A DNA stretch of 64,000 nucleotides from Fusibacter tunisiensis (GTDB taxonomy: Bacteria; Bacillota; Clostridia; Peptostreptococcales; Acidaminobacteraceae). Below, piece by piece: positions 55,557-64,000 of the stretch. The DNA is taken from positions 170,233-234,232 of the forward strand of contig NZ_JAFBDT010000002.1 of the NCBI RefSeq assembly GCF_016908355.1, written 5' to 3'. Within the stretch, counting starts at the first letter, position 1. Every line of letters begins with the position of its first letter. The position numbers were made by a program, and so were the translations under genes. Under the pieces are notes generated by a model. The model saw only the letters and a program-made list of their open reading frames with translations. It had not been told where the DNA came from and did no database searches.

Positions 55557-58034
55557 TTGAGTGATGAAAAAAACAAAATAGATGATTCAATGGAAGAAGT
55601 AAATGCACTTAATGATAATGAAACAGTCATCCTAGTTGATGTAATGGATGAAATGAAAAAATCTTACCTCGATTATGCCATGAGTGTTATTGTATCGCGT
55701 GCGCTTCCAGATGTAAGAGATGGTCTTAAACCCGTTCATAGAAGAATTTTATACGCTATGAATGAAATCAATTTCACATATGACAAACAGCATCGTAAAT
55801 CGGCGCGTATCGTAGGTGAAGTAATCGGTAAATATCACCCACATGGTGACTCGTCAATTTATAATGCTATGGTTAGATTTGCCCAGGATTTTTCAATGCG
55901 TTATTTACTCGTAGATGGTCATGGTAACTTTGGTTCAATTGATGGTGATGGCGCTGCAGCAATGCGTTACACTGAAGCTAGAATGACAAGACTGGCTGGT
56001 GATTTATTAAAGGATATTGAAAAAGAAACGGTAGATTTCAGACCAAATTTTGATGAAACAGAAAAAGAACCTGTTGTTTTACCAAGTCGTTTTCCAAATC
56101 TGTTGGTTAATGGGTCTAACGGAATTGCTGTTGGTATGGCAACGTCTATTCCACCTCATAATTTAGGAGAAATAATAGATGGCGCTATTAAGCTGATAGA
56201 AGATCCTGAAGCAGATGTTTTTGAACTCATGGAACTTATAAAAGGCCCAGATTTTCCAACTGGTGCAGAAATTATAGGTATTGAAGGTATTAAACGTGCC
56301 TATAGGACTGGGCGTGGAAAGGCTGTTTTACGTTCAAAAACTGAAATAGAAGAAATGAAAAATGGTAAAAGTCGAATTGTTGTAACTGAAATTCCATATC
56401 AGGTAAACAAGGCAAAAATGATTGAAGGTATTGCAGAACTTGTTAAAAATAAGCGTATTGATGGAATTACAGATTTAAGGGATGAAAGTAATCGCAATGG
56501 TATTCGTGTGGTTATAGAACTTAGACGTGATGTAAATGCCAACATTATATTGAATCAACTCTTTAAAAACTCTCAACTTCAGACAACTTTTAGTATCATC
56601 ATGCTGGCACTTGATCATGGTGAGCCTAAAGTTATGAATTTAAAGCAAATGCTTGAAGCGTATATTTCACATCAAAAAGAAGTTGAGCGTAGACGTGTTA
56701 TTTTTGATTTAAGAAAAGCCAAAGATCGTGCACATATTTTAGAGGGTTTAAGAATTGCCATTGATAATATTGATGAAGTCATTAGAATAATAAGAAGTGC
56801 TTATAACGATGCAGAACAAAGGTTAATGGAGCGCTTTGGACTTTCTGATGTTCAAGCAAAATCTATAGTAGATATGCGGTTAAGAAGACTTCAAGGATTG
56901 GAACGGGAAAAAATTGAAAATGAATATACAGAACTCTTAAAAACGATAGAGTATCTGAATTCATTATTAGAAGATGAACTAAAATTGATGGAGATTATTA
57001 AAGACGATTTATTGCGTATAAAAAATCAATATAATGATGAACGCAGATCTTCCATTACGTTTAGTGCAGATGAAATTGAATATGAAGACATGATTGAAGA
57101 AGACGAAGTTGTTATTACCCTAACGCATGCAGGTTATATTAAGCGTGTCTCAACGGGTGAATACGCGTCTCAAAAAAGAGGTGGACGTGGAAAAACAGGT
57201 CTTTCAACTCGAGAAGAAGATTTTGTTAAAGATATATTCACAACGTCTACACATGATTTTCTATTGTTTTTTACCAATTTTGGGAAAGTGTATCGTTTAA
57301 AAGCTTATAGAATTCCAGATGGGTCTAGAACATCTAAAGGTACAGCCATTGTGAATTTACTACCACTTGAACCAGATGAAAGCGTAAATGCAATAGTCCC
57401 AATTAAAAATTTTGAAGAAGGTTATTTGACATTTTGTACAAAGCATGGTGTTATTAAAAAAACACCGCTTGAACAATTTGATACTTCAAGAAAATCTGGA
57501 CTTATTGCAATTCATTTAAAAGATGAAGATCAATTAATATCAGTAAGACATACTTATGGAGAAAATGATATTATTGTAGTCACTAGAAATGGCAAATCCA
57601 TACGGTTTGGTGAAGAAGATGTAAGGGCTATGGGGCGAACAGCTGCAGGTGTAAGAGCTATTAAACTCAGCGAATGGGATGAAGTGATTGAGATGGATCT
57701 CATAACCGAATCTGGCAAACTTTTAGTGGTGTCAGAAAATGGTTACGGGAAAAGAACACTTTTAAGCCAGTATAGAAAACAAACACGTGGTGGAAAAGGT
57801 ATTATGACTTATAATTCAAGTCAAAAAACAGGACGTTTAATCGGTGCAAAGGTTGTAGATGACGGCGATGATCTTATGATTATAAATGATCAAGGTGTAT
57901 TGATTCGAATCAAAGTAGATGAAGTATCTGTCAGTGGCAGAATTACATCAGGCGTTCGTGTTATGAAGGTAGACAGTGAAACGAAACTTGTATCCATTGC
58001 AAAGGTTCATGATGATGGTGAAGATGAAGAATAA
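55557..58034 (+). CDS. gyrA: DNA gyrase subunit A
   Basis: An 825-aa breakage-reunion subunit. Catalytic Tyr138 in AAAMRYTEARMT. The region equivalent to E. coli 81-87 reads GDSSIYN (Ser99, Asn103), so the acidic residue usually at position 87 is Asn. The C-terminal beta-pinwheel carries the GyrA box QKRGGRG, which marks gyrase rather than topoisomerase IV. TTG start at 55557 after AGGAGG. Confidence 0.98.
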   Translation: MSDEKNKIDDSMEEVNALNDNETVILVDVMDEMKKSYLDYAMSVIVSRALPDVRDGLKPVHRRILYAMNEINFTYDKQHRKSARIVGEVIGKYHPHGDSSIYNAMVRFAQDFSMRYLLVDGHGNFGSIDGDGAAAMRYTEARMTRLAGDLLKDIEKETVDFRPNFDETEKEPVVLPSRFPNLLVNGSNGIAVGMATSIPPHNLGEIIDGAIKLIEDPEADVFELMELIKGPDFPTGAEIIGIEGIKRAYRTGRGKAVLRSKTEIEEMKNGKSRIVVTEIPYQVNKAKMIEGIAELVKNKRIDGITDLRDESNRNGIRVVIELRRDVNANIILNQLFKNSQLQTTFSIIMLALDHGEPKVMNLKQMLEAYISHQKEVERRRVIFDLRKAKDRAHILEGLRIAIDNIDEVIRIIRSAYNDAEQRLMERFGLSDVQAKSIVDMRLRRLQGLEREKIENEYTELLKTIEYLNSLLEDELKLMEIIKDDLLRIKNQYNDERRSSITFSADEIEYEDMIEEDEVVITLTHAGYIKRVSTGEYASQKRGGRGKTGLSTREEDFVKDIFTTSTHDFLLFFTNFGKVYRLKAYRIPDGSRTSKGTAIVNLLPLEPDESVNAIVPIKNFEEGYLTFCTKHGVIKKTPLEQFDTSRKSGLIAIHLKDEDQLISVRHTYGENDIIVVTRNGKSIRFGEEDVRAMGRTAAGVRAIKLSEWDEVIEMDLITESGKLLVVSENGYGKRTLLSQYRKQTRGGKGIMTYNSSQKTGRLIGAKVVDDGDDLMIINDQGVLIRIKVDEVSVSGRITSGVRVMKVDSETKLVSIAKVHDDGEDEE

Positions 58035-58078
58035 AAAATCATGCGTCAAGTGAAAAATCATTTGACGCATGATTTTTA
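58034..58078 (+). terminator. strong terminator after gyrA
   Basis: A 16-bp perfect stem AAAAATCATGCGTCAA / TTGACGCATGATTTTT with a 12-base loop and a T run, starting at the gyrA stop. Confidence 0.93.
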
Positions 58079-58131
58079 TAAGAATGTATAGTATAATAAA
58101 TTCAATAGCTTCTTCAATAAAGGAGGATTAT

Positions 58132-58446
58132 ATGGCATTGAAGTTGGTTTCAAATTATGATGAATCACTGAACAGTTGGACAGTGGCACTTCAAGGGGAA
58201 GTTGATATCAGTTCAAAAAAACAACTTAAGGATGAATTGATTCAGCTGAACACTGAAAAACAATTAGATTTTATATTTAATTGTGAAAATTTGGAGTACA
58301 TCGATAGTACGGGTTTGGGTGTCTTGATTAGTTTTTATAAAGAAGTAAAAATTAATGATAAAACTGTTCATTTTGAAAAACTTAAACCGAGTATAATCAA
58401 ACTCTTTACGTTAACAGGACTCAATAAGATTTTTTCAATACGTTGA
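58132..58446 (+). CDS. STAS-domain anti-sigma factor antagonist (RsbV/SpoIIAA-like)
   Basis: A 104-aa STAS protein. LQGEVDISSKKQLKDEL and NLEYIDSTGLGVLISFYKE, with the phosphorylatable Ser of D-S-T-G-L-G, are typical. It would bind the anti-sigma kinase encoded next and free the sigma factor when unphosphorylated. The ATG at 58132 follows AGGAGG. Confidence 0.92.
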   Translation: MALKLVSNYDESLNSWTVALQGEVDISSKKQLKDELIQLNTEKQLDFIFNCENLEYIDSTGLGVLISFYKEVKINDKTVHFEKLKPSIIKLFTLTGLNKIFSIR

Positions 58447-58466
58447 TAAAAAAGGTGGAAAGTAAA

Positions 58467-58865
58467 ATGATGGAATCTGTAAATATATCCTTGCCTTGTA
58501 AGCCCGAATATGTGAGTGTTGCACGTTTGACGGCTTCATGTATAGCCAGTCAAATGGGTTTTGATATTGAGGCCATTGAAGATATAAAATTGGCCGTTGG
58601 TGAGGCATGCAACAATGTGGTATTGCATTCAGAATGTAATCCAACTTATGAATTGGCACTTAGTAAATTAGAAAAACAGATGATAATTGAAGTTTTAGAT
58701 CATGGTAAAGGGTTTAAATTTGAATCTTATCATGCACCTGAATTGGATCAATTGCAAGAAAGTGGGTTGGGACTTTTTATCATACAGTCGTTGATGGATA
58801 CAGTTGAAATCAAGACAATGGAAGGTAATGGCACTAAAATTATCATGCGCAAAGATGTAGAATAA
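58467..58865 (+). CDS. anti-sigma serine kinase (RsbW/SpoIIAB-like)
   Basis: A 132-aa GHKL-ATPase. N-box EDIKLAVGEACNNVVLHS, G1 box VLDHGKGF and G2-like ESGLGLFIIQSLMD. It is expected to bind and inhibit the downstream sigma factor and to phosphorylate the upstream STAS protein. The ATG at 58467 is chosen for the GGTGG site 8 bases upstream; the frame is open further up with a TTG at 58443. Confidence 0.92.
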   Translation: MMESVNISLPCKPEYVSVARLTASCIASQMGFDIEAIEDIKLAVGEACNNVVLHSECNPTYELALSKLEKQMIIEVLDHGKGFKFESYHAPELDQLQESGLGLFIIQSLMDTVEIKTMEGNGTKIIMRKDVE

Positions 58866-58887
58866 ATTATTGTAGGGGCTGATCGTC

Positions 58888-59691
58888 ATGAATAAAAATC
58901 AAATAAATAGTAATAAAGATGTTTCAGCTGTAAAGGATTGGATGACTATCGGAACAAAAGAACTTTTTTATCTTTACAGAGATAACAGGGACCTTGCAAT
59001 TCGAAACGAACTGATTAAAAGACATATGTATATTACAGAAATTCTGGCTAAAAAATACATCAATAAAGGTATAGAATATGAAGATATTTATCAAGTGGCT
59101 TCACTTGGGTTAATTTATGCCATCGAAAGATTTGATGTGGACCGTGGTTTTGAATTTTCAAGCTTTGCAACCCCAACGATTATTGGTGAAATCAAAAAGT
59201 ATTTCAGAGATAAGGGGTGGTCTGTTCGTGTTCCTCGACGTATCCAGGAATTGTCAAAAAAAATCAATCTCGCCAAATCAAAATTACAGCAGGATTTACA
59301 AAGAATACCAAAAATCAGTGATATTGCTGCTTATTTAAATGTCTCGGAAGAAGAGGTCATTGAAGCAATGGAAGCTTCTCAAGTATATACACCAAAATCA
59401 CTTGACATCACATATGATTCATCAGGAGATGATAAAGAAATACAGCTTCAAGATATAATCGGTCGCGATGATAAGTACTTCGATATTATTGAAAATAGAG
59501 ATTTTATCAATATGTGCCTAAAAAAATTGAATGAAATAGAAGTTAAAATTGTTAATGACCGCTTTTTTGACAGTAAAACACAGATTCAAGTGGCAGATGA
59601 ACTTAATGTCTCTCAGATGACCGTTTCTAGAATGGAAAAGAAAATCATTAAGAAGTTTCGAAAGGAATTGCACAAATTAAACGAAATTTAA
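58888..59691 (+). CDS. RNA polymerase sigma factor, SigB/SigF/SigG subfamily
   Basis: A 267-aa sigma-70-family factor. Region 2 (YEDIYQVASLGLIYAIERFDVDRGFEFSSFATPTIIGEIKKYFRDKGWSVRVPRRIQEL) is diagnostic of the SigB/F/G group; regions 3 and 4 follow, the last with RFFDSKTQIQVADELNVSQMTVSRMEKKIIKKFR. Three-gene order antagonist, kinase, sigma equals both the rsb and the spoIIA modules; the sequence looks closer to the general-stress type, but this is a judgement. Confidence 0.9.
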   Translation: MNKNQINSNKDVSAVKDWMTIGTKELFYLYRDNRDLAIRNELIKRHMYITEILAKKYINKGIEYEDIYQVASLGLIYAIERFDVDRGFEFSSFATPTIIGEIKKYFRDKGWSVRVPRRIQELSKKINLAKSKLQQDLQRIPKISDIAAYLNVSEEEVIEAMEASQVYTPKSLDITYDSSGDDKEIQLQDIIGRDDKYFDIIENRDFINMCLKKLNEIEVKIVNDRFFDSKTQIQVADELNVSQMTVSRMEKKIIKKFRKELHKLNEI

Positions 59692-59705
59692 TTAAGGGTG
59701 ATTCT

Positions 59706-62501
59706 ATGCGTGAAAAAAACACACTTCAAAGTAAATTTAGAAAAATAATTATATTAATCCTTTTATCATTTTTTTTACTGCTTGCTTTAGCATTTTATTT
59801 CTTTGCAAAAAATCAAATAGAATCAAAATTCGAACATGAAGCATTAGGTGTTGTTAATTATACACATTTAATGTTAACTGAAATTTTTGAAGACGCTGAA
59901 AGAGGGATTGATGCTGTGGCCAATCATGCAATCAATCAATCTGATTATGCGTCTTTTTTGAATTCAATTTATACCACTATTAACAGCGCCAATACACTTT
60001 ATATTGGAAATTATAAGGGTGAATTTTACTTATATCCAAATCGATATGTTGCTGATGATTTTGATCCACGATCTAGAGAGTGGTATATTAATGCGGTTGA
60101 AAATCACACCAATATTGTTTGGAGTAATCCTTATATAGATCATGGTACTGGAGAATTTACTGTCTCTGCTTCAAAAGTTTTTAAGGACAATACGAATATG
60201 GATGCTGTCGTTGGCGTAGACTTACTATTAAATGATCTTAAAAAATCGGTTGAAGATGTGGTTGTTGGAGAAAAAGGATATGTTAGTATAATAAATTCGA
60301 ATGGTGACATTATTGCCCACAAGGATGCTGATAAATTGGCTTTAAATAGTGATGATTCTAGTTTGTTTGAACGCTCTTATGATGATTTAATTTCAAGCAG
60401 TGATAAAGGTGTGACAGAAGGAATTAGCCATATATATTATGTTAAGTCTTTTGAAAAAGGAAATCTTTTTATCATTGCAACTGTTTTTAAATCAGATGTT
60501 CAAAAAAATCTAATATTTCTTTATTCAGTCTTGATTATATTTCTAATCATAATTAGCATTGTATCTGAACGTGTTGCTTTTAAATATGCAAAAAAAATAA
60601 CGAGTCCAATTTTGAATTTAAGAGATGTCATGATGAAATTTTCCGAAGGAAATTATGAAGTCAAATGTGCATTGGAAACGGATGATGAAATTGGTTATTT
60701 AATTGACGGATTTAACCGAATGACTGAAAACATTTATGAAAATAAAATGGAGACACAAGCACTCTATGAGGAATTATATGCTTCTGAAGAAACACTTAAA
60801 GAGCAATATGATCTTTTATATGAGAATAAAGAAAATATTAGAAAGAGCGAAGAAAGGTATCGTTTTATTTTTGAGGCTTCCAAAGAAGGTTTGTGGGATT
60901 CTGATTCAAAATGGAATACAACTTATTTAACACCAAGCTGGTATGATAAGTTTGGTTTTAATGCTTGGGATGTCCGTATGCGTCAATGGCGAAATATGAT
61001 ACACCCAGAAGATCGTGACCGGATTGATAAAGAATTAGACGCACATTTAAAGGGCGAAACAGATGTTTATCAAACAGAATATCGAATTATTTGTGGTGAT
61101 GGATCAACAGCTTGGATTGAAGTGGTAGGCAAAGCCAGATTTGATGAAAATGGTGAGTTTATAGGTATGTCAGGATCTCATACGGATATTAGTGTGAGAA
61201 AGAACTATGAACTTCGAATGAAAAATATGGCCTATAAAGACAATTTAACACAACTCTATAATAGACGCTATTTTGATGAACAATTGGATGCTTATATTAC
61301 ATCTGGTGGGGAAGGAACCCTTTTGTTTATTGACATTAATAATTTCAAATATATTAATGATGTTTATGGCCATGTGTTTGGAGATGAAGTGTTGGTTGAA
61401 TTGGCGAGAAGACTTGAAATTTTATTTAGTGACCCTTCAAAGTTTATGATTGCTCGATTTAGCGGAGATGAATACATCATTTTAATGAAAGGTATTACGA
61501 ATCAAAAAGAAATTGTACATTATCTCAATGAACTTACTATGACCATTGAAAACCCAATTCAAAGAATTAAAAAAAGATTTAAAGTGACTGCCAGTATTGG
61601 TGTAACCAGTTTTCCAAATGATGGTAAAGAACGCGTTGAATTGCTTCAAAATGCCGATATCGCTATGTATTATGCAAAAAGAGTATCAAAAAAGAATTAT
61701 CATTTTTTCGATGATGAGATAAGAACGCAAACCATTAACGAGTTGGAAATTGAAAACAACTTGAGGGAAGCTCTCTTACTCAATGAGTTAGAGGTACATT
61801 ATCAACCAATTGTATCTAATAGAACTAAAAAAATCGAATCTTTTGAAGCATTAATCCGCTGGAATTCCACTAAACTGGGATACATTTATCCAGATGCGTT
61901 TATTCCTATTGCTGAAAAGACAGGGTTAATTATTGATATTGGTGCATTTGTGCTTGAAAAAGCATGTTCTTTTATAGCGGATTTAAACCGCAGATCTGAG
62001 ATGAAATATGGGGTCTCTGTGAACATTTCAGTCGTACAATTGATGGAAGACCATTTTGCATCACAAGTTCTCCAAATCGTTGAAGCGTCACAATTGCCTA
62101 AAGATCTTTTAACTTTGGAAATTACCGAAAGTATGATGATGGAAGGAAATGAAAATATTTTAGCCAAAATTTTTTATCTTAAAAATCAAAATATTGGGAT
62201 TTCTTTGGATGATTTTGGTACAGGTTATTCTTCATTTAATAATTTAATTAGGCTCCCATTGTCCTATATTAAATTGGATAGAAGTGTGATGAAAGATTCT
62301 ATAGTTAATGAGAATGTTTTTAAATTATTGGAGTCAGTTGTTATTTTCGCACATAAGGCGGGAATAGAGGTTGTTGCTGAAGGTATTGAAAACGACGATT
62401 ATCTTAAAAGGTCAGATGCAATGGGAATTGATTTTCTACAGGGTTATTATTTTTCAAGACCAGTAGGGGAAAGTCAAGTGAAAAAAATATTAAACAAATA
62501 A
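59706..62501 (+). CDS. Cache-HAMP-PAS-GGDEF-EAL membrane signalling protein
   Basis: A 931-aa bifunctional c-di-GMP protein. Membrane helices at about 13-33 and 274-294 enclose an extracellular double Cache domain. It contains DPRSREWY, then NPYID and GVDLLL, matching most positions of the amino-acid-binding Cache motif (Phe for one Tyr). HAMP (about 295-345), PAS (about 375-500), GGDEF (SGDEY at about 585) and EAL (SFEALIRW at about 712; DDFGTGYSS near 840) follow. Both catalytic domains look potentially active. It lies 15 bases after the sigma gene, so probably one transcript. Confidence 0.93.
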   Translation: MREKNTLQSKFRKIIILILLSFFLLLALAFYFFAKNQIESKFEHEALGVVNYTHLMLTEIFEDAERGIDAVANHAINQSDYASFLNSIYTTINSANTLYIGNYKGEFYLYPNRYVADDFDPRSREWYINAVENHTNIVWSNPYIDHGTGEFTVSASKVFKDNTNMDAVVGVDLLLNDLKKSVEDVVVGEKGYVSIINSNGDIIAHKDADKLALNSDDSSLFERSYDDLISSSDKGVTEGISHIYYVKSFEKGNLFIIATVFKSDVQKNLIFLYSVLIIFLIIISIVSERVAFKYAKKITSPILNLRDVMMKFSEGNYEVKCALETDDEIGYLIDGFNRMTENIYENKMETQALYEELYASEETLKEQYDLLYENKENIRKSEERYRFIFEASKEGLWDSDSKWNTTYLTPSWYDKFGFNAWDVRMRQWRNMIHPEDRDRIDKELDAHLKGETDVYQTEYRIICGDGSTAWIEVVGKARFDENGEFIGMSGSHTDISVRKNYELRMKNMAYKDNLTQLYNRRYFDEQLDAYITSGGEGTLLFIDINNFKYINDVYGHVFGDEVLVELARRLEILFSDPSKFMIARFSGDEYIILMKGITNQKEIVHYLNELTMTIENPIQRIKKRFKVTASIGVTSFPNDGKERVELLQNADIAMYYAKRVSKKNYHFFDDEIRTQTINELEIENNLREALLLNELEVHYQPIVSNRTKKIESFEALIRWNSTKLGYIYPDAFIPIAEKTGLIIDIGAFVLEKACSFIADLNRRSEMKYGVSVNISVVQLMEDHFASQVLQIVEASQLPKDLLTLEITESMMMEGNENILAKIFYLKNQNIGISLDDFGTGYSSFNNLIRLPLSYIKLDRSVMKDSIVNENVFKLLESVVIFAHKAGIEVVAEGIENDDYLKRSDAMGIDFLQGYYFSRPVGESQVKKILNK

Positions 62502-62506
62502 ATAAT

Positions 62507-62573
62507 AAAAACGGTATGACATACTATTTATGAGGGCTCACTTCACTAAAATTGTATGTCATACCGTTTTTCT
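62507..62573. terminator. bidirectional terminator between the GGDEF-EAL gene and trpS
   Basis: A 17-bp perfect stem AAAACGGTATGACATAC / GTATGTCATACCGTTTT with a 29-base loop and A/T runs on both sides; serves both convergent genes. Confidence 0.9.
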
Positions 62574-62576
62574 ATT

Positions 62577-63563
62577 TTAGTAATTGATAAATCCAATTTT
62601 TTCTTTAACGCGTTTTAAAACGTCACTTGAAATCTCTGTCGCTCTAATACGTCCTTTTTCAAGTATATCGTAGATTTCACCACTTTCCATAATTGCATTA
62701 AATCTAGCTTGTACAGTTTCAATTTCTTCAGTTACAACTTTCACCAGATCTTTTTTGAGTGTGCCATAACCTTGACCTTCATATTCTTTTTCTAAGGTTT
62801 CAATAGGCTTACCAGAAAATTGAGCATAAATAGTGAGTAAGTTACTGACGCCTGGTTTTTGATCGCGATCGTATTTGACAACACCATCACTGTCGGTAGT
62901 GGCTTTCATAATAGATTTCTTTATTTTTGATGGTGTATCTAATAGTGTAATTTTGGAGTGTTCATTTGGATTGCTTTTGCTCATTTTTTGAGTTGGGTCA
63001 TCAAGCGCCATAATTCGTGCCCCATCTTCAACTTTTGAAATTAAAGGTTCTGGTACAATAAATGTATCACCAAACTTATTGTTAAATCTTATGGCTATAT
63101 CCCGCGTTAATTCCATATGTTGTTTTTGATCGTTTCCAACAGGGACATAGTGTGTATCATATAGTAGAATATCGGCTGCCATTAAAACAGGGTAAGTAAA
63201 AAGACCAGTTGTTACAACTTGTTTTCCAGCAGATTTATCTTTATATTGAGTCATACGATTTAATTCACCCATATAAGAAAAACAATTTAATATCCAAGCA
63301 AGTTCTGCATGTGCAGGGACTTGGGACTGTATAAAAAGTGTGACTTTACTTGGATCTAAACCAATGGCAACATAAAGTGCAGCAAGCTCTACAATGCTTT
63401 TTCTTAATCTATCTGGATCTTGTGGTACAGTTATAGAATGCATATCAACAACACAATAGAAGCAATCTTTATCATTTTGCTGTTTTACGAAGTTTTTCAT
63501 GGTAATGTAGTTACCAAGATGTATTTGTCCAGTAGGCTGAACGCCTGAGAATACTCGTTTCAT
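62577..63563 (-). CDS. trpS: tryptophanyl-tRNA synthetase
   Basis: A 328-aa class I synthetase. HIGH-like motif GQIHLGNY, KMSKSN and the family MTQYKDKS and PVLMAADILLY segments. It points towards oriC, against the direction of its neighbours. No T-box leader was seen: the space between its promoter and start is too short. Confidence 0.98.
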   Translation of the reverse strand: MKRVFSGVQPTGQIHLGNYITMKNFVKQQNDKDCFYCVVDMHSITVPQDPDRLRKSIVELAALYVAIGLDPSKVTLFIQSQVPAHAELAWILNCFSYMGELNRMTQYKDKSAGKQVVTTGLFTYPVLMAADILLYDTHYVPVGNDQKQHMELTRDIAIRFNNKFGDTFIVPEPLISKVEDGARIMALDDPTQKMSKSNPNEHSKITLLDTPSKIKKSIMKATTDSDGVVKYDRDQKPGVSNLLTIYAQFSGKPIETLEKEYEGQGYGTLKKDLVKVVTEEIETVQARFNAIMESGEIYDILEKGRIRATEISSDVLKRVKEKIGFINY

Positions 63564-63596
63564 TGTAACCTCCGATATATGATTTATGTTTCATAC

Positions 63597-63625
63597 ATTA
63601 TATTATTTCTATTTTACTGCGTCAA
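63597..63625 (-). promoter_or_regulatory. promoter of trpS
   Basis: Minus strand TTGACG (63620-63625), 17-base spacer, TATAAT (63597-63602), about 35 bases before the ATG. Confidence 0.8.
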
Positions 63626-63679
63626 TAGATAGGAAAAGAGTCATTACTAATCCTTAACATATCTTTTGTTAAATCGGGG

Positions 63680-63708
63680 TTGACCTATACTTTGTCCTGT
63701 AGTAAACT
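63680..63708 (+). promoter_or_regulatory. candidate upstream rRNA promoter
   Basis: TTGACC (63680-63685), 17-base spacer, TAAACT (63703-63708). It precedes a stronger promoter by 74 bases, the spacing of tandem rRNA promoters. Confidence 0.55.
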
Positions 63709-63753
63709 AATCAAGTCGCCAAGATGCGGCTTGAAAAAAACAGCAATTTATTA

Positions 63754-63782
63754 TTGACAAATAAAAATTTGGATGATATAAT
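63754..63782 (+). promoter_or_regulatory. consensus rRNA operon promoter
   Basis: TTGACA (63754-63759), 17-base spacer, TATAAT (63777-63782), both hexamers perfect. The leader from about 63789 to the 16S start includes GAGAACCTTGAAAATTGAACAG, a phrase common in clostridial rRNA leaders. Confidence 0.92.
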
Positions 63783-63946
63783 GATTAAGCTGTCGTTGAT
63801 AAGCGGCGGCGAGAGAACCTTGAAAATTGAACAGCTTAAATGAAAAAAACCAAACGCAATTCAGTTGAGGGAAACTTCAAAAGAAAAGTGATAACGGGTT
63901 TCGAGAGAAACCAAAACAAAGTTAGCAACAAAATGAGTCAAAACTT

Positions 63947-64000
<54 letters not shown>

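Noticed and set aside
58888..59691. Identification of the sigma gene as sigF of a spoIIA operon
   Set aside because: The gene order fits both spoIIA and rsb modules, and no other sporulation gene is visible; only the subfamily is stated.
63564..63680. T-box leader for trpS
   Set aside because: The predicted promoter lies only about 35 bases before the start codon, leaving no room for a T-box.

Overview
The window is the replication-origin region of a low-GC, Gram-positive, anaerobic bacterium, most probably an amino-acid-fermenting member of the Clostridia. The evidence is the gene order rpmH-rnpA-yidD-yidC-jag-mnmE-mnmG-rsmG-parA-parB on one side and dnaA-dnaN-yaaA-recF-gyrB-gyrA on the other, a large Bacillus-type SRP RNA, a YidC without signal peptide, and the start of a lysine-fermentation operon (lysine 2,3-aminomutase and 3,5-diaminohexanoate dehydrogenase). 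I do not assign a genus. Genes left of about 49,000 are almost all on the minus strand and genes right of it mostly on the plus strand, so both arms run away from oriC, which lies at 49005-49594 and contains at least seven DnaA boxes.

Layout. 1-3709: lysine fermentation genes behind a sigma-54-type promoter, a 0.7-kb array of micro-hairpin repeats, and a sigma-54 activator. 3776-8457: a degenerate GGDEF protein, DUF1934, a GntR regulator, ispE, a GNAT acetyltransferase and dnaB. 8483-12829: a MoxR/DUF58/transglutaminase trio. 12924-17439: rplI, gdpP (c-di-AMP phosphodiesterase), yybS, rpsR, ssb, rpsF. 17564-21669: DUF951, a YedF/DUF3343 pair, CvpA, a DUF5711-like protein and an rRNA methyltransferase. 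21751-28742: a compact Tad/Flp-like secretion or pilus operon ending in a histidine-kinase-like protein that has lost both phospho-acceptors. 28856-31415: recR, ebfC, dnaX. 31369-35123: two HD-GYP proteins. 35155-36113: SRP RNA, tRNA-Ser, tRNA adenosine deaminase, tRNA-Arg. 36120-38368: an unrecognised four-gene operon of two paralogous HTH/coiled-coil proteins, a third coiled-coil protein and a membrane-anchored OmpA-like protein, preceded by a perfect 22-bp palindrome. 38732-41041: an AcoR-like regulator without a GAFTGA loop, and a lipid kinase. 41085-49004: two parS sites, parAB and the conserved origin-left cluster.

Right of the origin, dnaA to gyrA is followed by a strong terminator and an antagonist / anti-sigma kinase / SigB-type sigma module (58132-59691). 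That module runs into a Cache-HAMP-PAS-GGDEF-EAL protein with an amino-acid-binding-type Cache motif. A convergent trpS follows, then an rRNA operon whose 16S gene begins at about 63947 behind two promoters.

Two themes recur. Cyclic-nucleotide signalling is dense: GdpP, two HD-GYP proteins, one GGDEF-EAL protein and one inactive-looking GGDEF protein. Several regulatory proteins have also lost key catalytic residues: the pseudokinase/pseudoreceiver, a TadZ without Walker A, a second HD-GYP without GYP, and an AcoR-like protein without GAFTGA. The best candidates for an undescribed system are the HTH/coiled-coil/OmpA operon close to parS and oriC, and the Tad-like operon with its pseudokinase.
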